Source: Flavobacteriales bacterium (GTDB taxonomy: Bacteria; Bacteroidota; Bacteroidia; Flavobacteriales_D; Crocinitomicaceae). From it: a stretch of DNA of 5,755 nt. The stretch lies in the NCBI GenBank assembly GCA_947462695.1, contig CANHQC010000138.1, forward strand, positions 1 through 5,755. The letters are read 5' to 3'. The translations under genes and the position numbers were made by a program. Shown in pieces: positions 1 to 5,755 of this stretch; within the stretch, counting starts at the first letter, position 1, and every line of letters begins with the position of its first letter. The notes under the pieces were generated by a model that was not told the DNA's origin, ran no database searches, and saw only the letters and a list, made by a program, of their open reading frames with translations.

Positions 1-1755
1 GTTGGTGACAACGTTGGTGACGTAGCTGGAATGGGTGCTGACTTATTCGGTTCGTATGTGGCAACAGTATTGGCCTCTATGGTTCTTGGTAACTATATAA
101 TCAAAGACATGGCTGAAGCATCTGAAACAGGGGTGTTTACGGATGCATTTGGTGGAATGGGACCAATCCTTTTACCGATGATGATTGCAGGTGTGGGTAT
201 CATAGCTTCAATTATTGGAACATTCTTGGTGCGCATTTCGAATAACGACGCAAAAGAAGCTGAAGTTCAACGTGCATTGAATATTGGTAATATTACGTCA
301 ATTATTCTTTCTGCTGCTGCGGGATGGTTCTTAGTTGACTGGATGCTTCCTGAAACAATCGAAGGAATGAATTTCTTTGGAGAAGAAGCAAAAGACATTC
401 CGAGTCGTCATGTGTTTTATGCAACGCTTGTTGGACTTGGTGTTGGTTACCTTATTTCCATGTTCACAGAATACTACACTGCATTAGGTAAAAAGCCAGT
501 ACTCGATATCGTTAAAAATTCCTCTACAGGAGCAGCGACGAACATTATCGCTGGATTGGCCACTGGTATGATCTCTACGTTCTCTTCAGTTATTTTATTT
601 GCTGTGGCGATTTGGGGGTCTTACGAATTAGCTGGATTTTATGGTGTAGCAATTGCTGCTTCTGCGATGATGGCAACAACGGCAATGCAGTTAGCAATTG
701 ACGCATTCGGACCTATTGCGGACAACGCAGGGGGGGTTGCTGAAATGAGTGAATTACCAAAAGAAGTTCGTCAACGTACCGATGTCTTAGATTCAGTTGG
801 TAATACAACGGCTGCTGTTGGTAAAGGATTTGCGATTGCCTCTGCTGCACTTACTGCGTTAGCATTATTTGCTGCGTATGTGACGTTTACGGGAATTGAA
901 GGGATTAATATTTTCAAAGCAGACGTACTTGCTGCGTTATTCATCGGTGGTATGATTCCAGTTGTTTTCTCTGCATTAGCAATGAAATCAGTTGGTAAAG
1001 CAGCCATGGATATGGTAATGGAAGTACGTCGTCAGTTCCGTGAAATTCCAGGAATTATGGAAGGAACAGGGAAGCCAGAATACGGTAAATGTGTAGAGAT
1101 CTCAACGAAAGCTGCATTACGTGAAATGATGTTGCCGGGTGCGATTACGATCATTTCTCCAATCATTATCGGATTTGTTATGGGAGCTGAAGCGCTTGGA
1201 GCGTACATGGCAGGTGTTGCTGTTTCAGGAGTTCTTTGGGCTATTTTCCAGAATAACGCCGGTGGTGCATGGGACAATGCTAAGAAGTCATTTGAGGCGG
1301 GTGTCATGATTAACGGTGAGATGACTTTCAAAGGTTCTGATGCGCACAAAGCTGCTGTTACAGGTGATACAGTAGGTGATCCATTTAAAGATACTTCTGG
1401 ACCGTCAATGAACATTTTGATTAAGTTAACGTGTCTTGTTGGATTGGTTATTGCACCATTGTTGGGCAACGGTCATGCTGATGATAAAGCAGCTAAATCA
1501 GGTTGCAATACTGAGATGTCAGGAAAATCAGGCGCTTGTTGTTCAGGTGCAGGAAATGCACAGATGAATACAGTATGCGATATGAGCAAGTGTGCTGAAA
1601 TGACAAAAGAAGAGTGTGCTGCGATGTGTGATTCATTGAAGTGCTCACCTGAAGAAAAAGAAATGTGTCTTTCACATTACGATAAGGATGGAAAATTTAT
1701 AGGTAATGCAAAAGAACGTCGTGGACAAATGTGCTACGGTGAGAAGAAGCATTAA
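1..1755 (+). CDS. hppA: K+-dependent ion-translocating membrane pyrophosphatase, 5'-partial, with Cys-rich C-terminal tail
   Basis: This integral inner-membrane enzyme hydrolyses cytoplasmic pyrophosphate and uses the energy to pump H+ and/or Na+ outward. The reading frame is open from base 1, so the gene starts upstream; the ATG at base 31 is an internal Met of the DVAGMGAD motif, not the start. The 584 residues seen cover about helices 6-16 of the family's 16. Conserved parts (numbered from base 1) are GDNVGDVAG (D3 and D7, matching Mg-PPi ligands D232 and D236 of the Thermotoga enzyme), EYYT near 148, GPIADNAGG near 230-240, GNTTAA at 267-272, GGAWDNAKK near 420, and [14 protein letters not shown] at about 455-468. 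A271 and G274 are the residues typical of K+-dependent enzymes; K+-independent ones have Lys and Thr. K475 of the ion gate is kept, but the gate glutamate is absent from both usual helix-6 positions (G17, A21). After helix 16 (about 471-489) comes a tail with ten Cys. The family assignment is very secure; the pumped ion is not determined. Confidence 0.97.
   Translation, partial: VGDNVGDVAGMGADLFGSYVATVLASMVLGNYIIKDMAEASETGVFTDAFGGMGPILLPMMIAGVGIIASIIGTFLVRISNNDAKEAEVQRALNIGNITSIILSAAAGWFLVDWMLPETIEGMNFFGEEAKDIPSRHVFYATLVGLGVGYLISMFTEYYTALGKKPVLDIVKNSSTGAATNIIAGLATGMISTFSSVILFAVAIWGSYELAGFYGVAIAASAMMATTAMQLAIDAFGPIADNAGGVAEMSELPKEVRQRTDVLDSVGNTTAAVGKGFAIASAALTALALFAAYVTFTGIEGINIFKADVLAALFIGGMIPVVFSALAMKSVGKAAMDMVMEVRRQFREIPGIMEGTGKPEYGKCVEISTKAALREMMLPGAITIISPIIIGFVMGAEALGAYMAGVAVSGVLWAIFQNNAGGAWDNAKKSFEAGVMINGEMTFKGSDAHKAAVTGDTVGDPFKDTSGPSMNILIKLTCLVGLVIAPLLGNGHADDKAAKSGCNTEMSGKSGACCSGAGNAQMNTVCDMSKCAEMTKEECAAMCDSLKCSPEEKEMCLSHYDKDGKFIGNAKERRGQMCYGEKKH
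1477..1752 (+). other. Cys/Met-rich C-terminal extension of HppA
   Basis: Most HppA proteins end shortly after transmembrane helix 16. Here about 92 further residues (493-584 counted from base 1) follow the final hydrophobic stretch ending in APLLGNGH. The extension is hydrophilic and has 10 Cys (502, 513, 514, 526, 531, 539, 543, 548, 556, 578), 7 Met and 2 His, including a CC pair and a CAAMC motif. It is in frame with no stop or break, so it is part of the protein as written. In solved structures of this family the C-terminus lies on the lumenal/periplasmic side, so the tail should be periplasmic. Metal binding or a disulphide-linked module is an inference; I do not recognise a named domain. 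Confidence 0.85.
1576..1668 (+). repeat. Two-copy 17-residue (51-nt) repeat in the HppA tail
   Basis: Two segments share the pattern C-D-x-x-K-C-x5-K-E-like spacing: residues 526-539 ([14 protein letters not shown]) and 543-556 ([14 protein letters not shown]). Cys spacing is C-x4-C-x7-C in both, offset by exactly 17 residues, and the D, K, K and E positions also match. Nucleotide identity is limited, so this is an old duplication or convergent spacing rather than a recent DNA repeat. A third degenerate unit may begin at Y560-D561, but it lacks the cysteines. Confidence 0.7.
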
Positions 1756-1774
1756 AGACGAATAGATTAAAATG

Positions 1775-1809
1775 AAATAGGCTGTCCGATTGGGCAGCCT
1801 ATTTTTTTT
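1775..1809 (+). terminator. Rho-independent terminator of hppA, probably bidirectional
   Basis: The arm AAATAGGCTGTCC (1775-1787) pairs with GGGCAGCCTATTT (1792-1804) around a GATT loop: 13 pairs, all Watson-Crick except one U-G. A run of eight T (1802-1809) follows on the + strand, 19 nt after the hppA stop. On the - strand the same hairpin is followed by ATTTCATTTT, a weaker U-rich tract, so it could also end the convergent response-regulator transcript. Confidence 0.93.
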
Positions 1810-1878
1810 CTTATATTATTTAACGAATACATTACATCGTCAAAAATTGGTTTCTTATGGAGATTGGTGAAAATTTAG

Positions 1879-2298
1879 TTATTTTCCCTCTTCGTGTTCG
1901 CGAATAGTGTCGATCATTGGTTGAACTACCTCGAATAGGTTTTTTTCGCTCCAAGGTTTCGAAATGTATGTTTCAAGTAACTGGTCTTCGCGTAATTCAG
2001 CCACAACAAGATCGTTTGCCTGACCAGATAACATAATGCAAGACAACCAAGGGTATTTTTTCTTCAGGTTGCGAATGAGTTCAGCGCCATTCATTTCTGG
2101 CATTTGATAGTCAACGATAATGAAAACTAATTTTACACCAAAATCGATTAATTCTTCAATGTGACTTTCAACCTCAGCCGGATTAGAATAGGTTTCGACA
2201 AAAGTGGTTTTGGTATCAATGACTTTTCGCAATTGAAAACTCAGCATGGAAGTAATCAACGGATCGTCATCTATACAAACAACAGCATACTTTAACAT
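1879..2298 (-). CDS. Single-domain response regulator (CheY-like receiver)
   Basis: The 139-residue protein is one receiver domain with no DNA-binding or enzymatic output. It has the Mg-binding acidic pair at D10-D11 (CIDDDP), the phospho-acceptor D63 in the IIVDYQMPEMNG strand-loop, the switch Ser S91 (MLSG), and the conserved Lys K114 in a YISKPW motif. The last 20 or so residues are the final helix and a charged end. The ATG lies 3 nt after the stop of the upstream kinase (TAG-ATT-ATG) without an obvious Shine-Dalgarno sequence, so translational coupling is likely and the kinase is the expected phosphodonor. The protein should be cytoplasmic. It could pass its signal by binding a target protein or by handing phosphate to a separate Hpt or kinase; the sequence does not say which. 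The convergent terminator at 1775-1809 is the only candidate transcript end. Confidence 0.95.
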   Translation of the reverse strand: MLKYAVVCIDDDPLITSMLSFQLRKVIDTKTTFVETYSNPAEVESHIEELIDFGVKLVFIIVDYQMPEMNGAELIRNLKKKYPWLSCIMLSGQANDLVVAELREDQLLETYISKPWSEKNLFEVVQPMIDTIREHEEGK

Positions 2299-2301
2299 AA
2301 T

Positions 2302-5300
2302 CTATTCAATATCTTTAGTAAAAGTAACGATAAATGAAGTGAATTGTTCGTCAGAAATTAAATTAATTTTCGCGTTGTGTTCATCAACGACATTCCGCAC
2401 AATACTCAATCCCAGGCCAGTACCAGTTGTTTCCCCTTTTGTGGTAAAGAACTTATCGAAGATCTTTTCTTGTATGTCAACTGGTATCATATCACCTGAA
2501 TTACTGATGGTTACATCGATGTGGCGTTTTGTTTCTTGTGCCGAAATGCGCAACTCTCCAGAACCATGCATGGCTTCAATGGCATTTTTAATTAGGTTCG
2601 ACCACAATTGATAGAGTTTGGGCTCATATCCGAACAATTCAATCGTTTCAGGAATATTAAACTTGAGATCAACACCATATTTTAACTGGTGATTAAATAC
2701 ATTTAAAACCGTTCGAATATTTTCTTGCAAATTAACCGGACCTTTAACTAGCTGGCTTCCTTCTTTGAGATAGAATCTTAGGTTTTTAATTACGTTGGAT
2801 GCTTTGTCTCCAGCTTCTAATACGGTGTTTACGAAGGTTCGAATACTTTGTATGTGGTAAATTAAATCAGCAAAATCGAGCGGATTATTCGATGAAAGAA
2901 TGGTATTAATTACCTCATGCTCTTCGGGCTTAACTCGCGCTTTAACTAATGCGCTTGATAAATGATCTACTTGATCAAAATTGGGGTAATGTTCATTTAG
3001 GTAACGCGTCATCGCCGCCGTTTCTCTTAACGTTTGCATACCACCAACAAACATTTGAACATTGTTTTCTACTGTTCTATTGCAGGCTACATTCAATTGA
3101 TCCAAGGTGCATTTCGATAACACCGATTTGAATAAGGATTCAAGCGTATATTGAATGCTTTCCGCCCCAACTTTTATCGCCCCAATCGGTGTGTTTAAGT
3201 CGTGGGTAATTCCTGCAGTAATTTCTCCAATCATGGCTAATTTATCCTGATTGGCCATTGTTTGGGTCAATTCATTGTTCTTTGCGGTCTTCTCCGCAAC
3301 CATTCGCTCAAGACCTTCATTAATTTCGATGTAGCGATTGTTCGCTTGTTCAATTTGTGAGATAAATTCAATGCGTTTATTTATGTTCACCACCATTTCA
3401 GCGAATAATTCTAGAATTATTTTATCCGTTTCATTAAACGAGTGTACTGAACGAACTGAATCAAATCCAATAAAGCCGGTGCATTGGGCATTGTCCATCA
3501 TGGGAATGGCAATAAGGCTTTTGATATCCTGTACTTCTAATAACTCTTTAAATTGGCTGTCAGGGAGTTTTGACACATCGTTAACTTCCATGATTTCACC
3601 CTTGAAATGGACTTCAATCCACTTTGGAACATCTGAAAATGGAATATTCTGTAACGTTTCAATTTGAGGTTCAATTCCCTCTCTGCACCATTCGTATAAA
3701 TTATTGGTTGTGCGATTATCGTGGTTGTAATCGAAAATATAGGAACGATCTGCATTCACGAACAAACCGATATCTTTTAATGCTTCATTCAATGCATGGT
3801 CAAGTTCATCTGGATTTAAATTAAGCAGTTTACTCGCTGTCCGAATAAGTAAATCTTGGAAGTTTACTTGTTTTTGTATGATGGATTCATTCAGTTTAGC
3901 TGAAGTAACCTCTTGTCGGATTGACATGTATTGCATCCCCTCATCGTTATCGCCTTTAATGGGATAGATTACCGTATTAACCCAGTAAAAGTGGCCTTCT
4001 TTTGCTCGGTTTCGAATTTCACCTCTCCAGATTTCACCGGATTTGAGCGTTCTGTATAAGTCACCCCAAAATTCTTTCGTGTGGTATCCTGAATTGACAA
4101 CATTGTGGTTATAACCGATTAATTCGTCTTCTTGATAACCCGAAACCCTGCAAAAGTTCGCATTTACGCGTAATATTTTACCTGATTCATCTGTTACGGA
4201 CACCAAAGATGATGCATCCACTGCAGAGGTTAAATCTTTTACAAACCTGTTTTTCTCTTCCAGTATTTTTTGTGCAGCAATCTTTTCTGAAATATCCCTC
4301 AAGGTAGAAATGGCAAATCGCTCGCCATTCATTGTTCTGGGAATAACCGTTACCTCAACTGGAGTTACTTCGCCAGTTTTGACGTTTCGGTTGACTGACT
4401 CAATATGCAGCACACCTGTTTTTTCTAAGTCATCTAGATGTGCTTTCCAATGATCGATAGAGGTAAAATAAGATTCAATATCGAGAATAGAAAAACTTCC
4501 CATTTCATGCCGTTCGATACCAAGGCGTTCGCGTGCTACCTTGTTCAGGTATACAAACTGGCCTTTTTCATTCACAACTTGGATGGCATCGTTTGTTTGG
4601 TCAAGGAAAAAAGCTAACCGTTCTAAATTGACACTTTTTTCTTCAATTAAGCGAAGTGCTTCCTGTTGTTCAGTGATGTCAATTAATGTCCCTTCAATAA
4701 TTCCTATGCCATTCTCTTCCGTGTACAGCACGTTGGAGAGCAATTGTATTTTCTTTCCATCTTTTCGGATATTTTCAATGAGGTAATTTTCAAGTTTACC
4801 ATATTTCCGAAGTTGTTCGATGTACGTTTTCCTGCTTTCGCTATTCAGATAAAATTCGCTTGTTTTGTGTTGTTTAAGCTCTTCAATGGAGTCAAAACCA
4901 AAAATGCGTGCATAGGCCTGATTGATTTCTAGAATCTCACCGTATTCATTGGTTCTAAATACAGCTGCCACGTTGTTTTCAACAAGTGATCGGAAGCGTT
5001 TTTCATTGTTTTCAGCACGTTCTTGAGCCATTTTGGCTTCAGAAATATCCAATCCATACCCGAGCATTCCGACGAGTTCATTCTCCTCATTTTTTATGGG
5101 TGAAAATGTGCGGCGGATGACTTTTTTAGAACCATCAGGTTGTGGATAGACATCCTCCCATTGTTGGATCGTATTTGAATGAAGCGCTTTTGTAAATACA
5201 TCATGGCGCGCATGCGCAACACTGTCATCAAGATTTTTTAGTTTGAAATAATCGAAGTCTGTTTTTCCAATTAGAAATGAGCGGGTATCTTCACTACTTA

Positions 5301-5721
5301 TAGCAATAGGATTTAAAAACAAATAGCGGTGTTCAACATCAAAAATGGCTAAATCTGATGGAAGGCTATTCAACGCGTCATAGAGAAAATCAGCACTTAA
5401 CGGGTTTTTACTTAGTACTTGGCAGTTGACATAAATAAAATCGGCATCTAAAGGCAAAAAATCAAGTGAGAAACGGGTGCTGTGCGAATCATTGCTTTCA
5501 AGTTCAAGCGTTGTGTCTTTATCCAGCCACCAATTCCCGTCAGGAATATTTCTGAAAATGGAACTGATGTGAGGGGTTGGGTTGTTTTGGACTGCTAAGT
5601 GTGCACTGAATTTTTTAGTGCAGTGAACAACATCACCTGCCACGGTAATTAGAAAGTCATAATTGTCTTGTTGATCAAGTAACGAAAGGATAATTTGTGG
5701 GGCGGGCAATGGTGTTTTCAA
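2302..5721 (-). CDS. Soluble multi-PAS/GAF sensor histidine kinase
   Basis: A 1139-residue cytoplasmic sensor kinase; no signal peptide or membrane helix is visible. Approximate order: divergent PAS-like region 20-108; PAS 112-228; PAS 238-353; PAS 366-482; PAS 496-608, of the type with NSGYHTKEFW and GEIWRGEIRNRAKEGHFYW; GAF 622-785; coiled coil 785-830; DHp with H-box GITHDLNTPIGAI, phospho-acceptor H840; then the ATPase domain with N-box NLIKNAIEAM (N1042, N1046), a variant G1 box NSGDM (1074-1078), F-box FDKFFTTK and G2 box GTGLGLSI. About 100 extra residues separate the H-box from the second DHp helix. The start is TTG at 5721-5719: an in-frame TAA lies 12 nt upstream, and the first ATG is near residue 219, far inside the PAS region, so a non-ATG start is needed. 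A second TTG is at codon 5. The receiver gene follows 3 nt after the TAG stop and is the likely phosphate acceptor. The ligand or cofactor of the PAS/GAF domains cannot be told from the sequence. Confidence 0.95.
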   Translation of the reverse strand: MKTPLPAPQIILSLLDQQDNYDFLITVAGDVVHCTKKFSAHLAVQNNPTPHISSIFRNIPDGNWWLDKDTTLELESNDSHSTRFSLDFLPLDADFIYVNCQVLSKNPLSADFLYDALNSLPSDLAIFDVEHRYLFLNPIAISSEDTRSFLIGKTDFDYFKLKNLDDSVAHARHDVFTKALHSNTIQQWEDVYPQPDGSKKVIRRTFSPIKNEENELVGMLGYGLDISEAKMAQERAENNEKRFRSLVENNVAAVFRTNEYGEILEINQAYARIFGFDSIEELKQHKTSEFYLNSESRKTYIEQLRKYGKLENYLIENIRKDGKKIQLLSNVLYTEENGIGIIEGTLIDITEQQEALRLIEEKSVNLERLAFFLDQTNDAIQVVNEKGQFVYLNKVARERLGIERHEMGSFSILDIESYFTSIDHWKAHLDDLEKTGVLHIESVNRNVKTGEVTPVEVTVIPRTMNGERFAISTLRDISEKIAAQKILEEKNRFVKDLTSAVDASSLVSVTDESGKILRVNANFCRVSGYQEDELIGYNHNVVNSGYHTKEFWGDLYRTLKSGEIWRGEIRNRAKEGHFYWVNTVIYPIKGDNDEGMQYMSIRQEVTSAKLNESIIQKQVNFQDLLIRTASKLLNLNPDELDHALNEALKDIGLFVNADRSYIFDYNHDNRTTNNLYEWCREGIEPQIETLQNIPFSDVPKWIEVHFKGEIMEVNDVSKLPDSQFKELLEVQDIKSLIAIPMMDNAQCTGFIGFDSVRSVHSFNETDKIILELFAEMVVNINKRIEFISQIEQANNRYIEINEGLERMVAEKTAKNNELTQTMANQDKLAMIGEITAGITHDLNTPIGAIKVGAESIQYTLESLFKSVLSKCTLDQLNVACNRTVENNVQMFVGGMQTLRETAAMTRYLNEHYPNFDQVDHLSSALVKARVKPEEHEVINTILSSNNPLDFADLIYHIQSIRTFVNTVLEAGDKASNVIKNLRFYLKEGSQLVKGPVNLQENIRTVLNVFNHQLKYGVDLKFNIPETIELFGYEPKLYQLWSNLIKNAIEAMHGSGELRISAQETKRHIDVTISNSGDMIPVDIQEKIFDKFFTTKGETTGTGLGLSIVRNVVDEHNAKINLISDEQFTSFIVTFTKDIE
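2824..3144 (-). other. Insertion within the DHp domain of the histidine kinase
   Basis: This covers roughly residues 860-966, between the H-box helix (H840, LNTPIGAIKVGAESI) and the helix that normally completes the DHp hairpin (AGDKASNVIKNLRFYL, about 970-985). H840 to the N-box Asn is about 200 residues, whereas classical kinases such as EnvZ have about 100. The insert is mostly predicted helix by eye, in frame and free of low-complexity sequence. From memory, a subset of kinases with an H-E/D-x-N-T-P-x-G-A-I H-box carries a similar insertion; its role is unknown to me. Boundaries are approximate. Confidence 0.75.
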
Positions 5722-5755
5722 TGTCGTGTATCGTTATGCTTCTTGTGCCCTTTCA
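5722..5755 (-). other. Upstream edge of the kinase gene; possible 3' end of a preceding - strand gene
   Basis: Only 34 bases precede the kinase TTG. Two of the three frames are open from the window edge: one ends in TAA at 5736-5734 (residues ERAQEA), the other in TGA at 5720-5718 (residues KGHKKHNDTRH), which overlaps the TTG as TTGA. Either could be the tail of an upstream gene in the same operon, or neither may be coding. No promoter or strong ribosome binding site is visible; the purine-rich AAGAAG is about 17 nt from the start, too far for a normal Shine-Dalgarno sequence. Confidence 0.3.

Noticed and set aside
730..736. Run of seven G in hppA as a possible slippage or phase-variation site
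   Set aside because: It encodes the conserved NAGG part of the ADNAGG motif, and the frame is correct on both sides. A single 7-nt run without an alternative product is not enough.
1032..1469. 145-residue open frame on the - strand inside hppA
   Set aside because: It lies wholly opposite strongly conserved HppA sequence, has no recognisable domain, and its length is explained by the codon bias of the + strand gene. The same holds for the shorter - strand frames at 771-1007 and 1493-1675.
1675..1716. Possible EF-hand calcium loop in the HppA tail ([10 protein letters not shown])
   Set aside because: The D-x-D-G part resembles an EF-hand, but the first ligand is His, and the acidic residue expected at loop position 12 is Ala; the flanking helices are also not evident.
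1810..1878. Possible regulatory RNA or promoter between the convergent genes
   Set aside because: Both genes end here, and apart from the terminator hairpin I see only AT-rich sequence with a short direct ATTGGT repeat and no convincing structure or promoter.
2246..2611. 121-residue + strand open frame across the receiver/kinase junction, and other + strand frames within the kinase gene
   Set aside because: They are antisense to clear receiver, PAS, GAF and kinase motifs, show no domain features, and have no supporting start signals.

Overview
The window looks like chromosomal DNA from a member of the Bacteroidota, most likely Flavobacteriales or a close relative. This is inferred from the AT-rich composition, the lack of clear Shine-Dalgarno sequences at the internal gene starts, the K+-dependent type of membrane pyrophosphatase, and the very large soluble multi-PAS histidine kinase with a stand-alone receiver. 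Nothing in the window fixes the genus. No mobile element, CRISPR array, tRNA or rRNA was seen, and the coding density is high.

Layout: Positions 1-1755 (+) hold the 3' part of hppA, an ion-pumping membrane pyrophosphatase whose first exopolyphosphate-independent catalytic region and first five or so helices lie upstream of the window. It ends in an unusual Cys/Met-rich tail of about 92 residues beyond the last membrane helix. Positions 1756-1878 are a short convergent intergenic region with a strong hairpin plus U-tract terminator (1775-1809) that probably serves both strands. Positions 1879-2298 (-) encode a single-domain response regulator. Positions 2302-5721 (-) encode a 1139-residue soluble sensor kinase with several PAS domains, a GAF domain and a DHp/ATPase core. 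The last 34 bases (5722-5755) are the region just before the kinase start.

How the genes work together: the kinase and the receiver are transcribed right to left with a 3-nt gap, so they almost certainly form one two-component unit. The kinase would sense an intracellular signal through PAS/GAF domains, phosphorylate itself at H840, and pass phosphate to D63 of the receiver, which has no output domain and must act through protein contact or a further relay. hppA converges on this unit and is separated from it by the terminator, so the sequence gives no reason to link them functionally.

The points most worth a second look are the Cys/Met-rich tail of HppA with its 17-residue tandem repeat (predicted periplasmic), the absence of a gate glutamate at both usual helix-6 positions of HppA, and a roughly 100-residue insertion inside the DHp domain of the kinase. 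I do not see a clearly new multi-gene system here.
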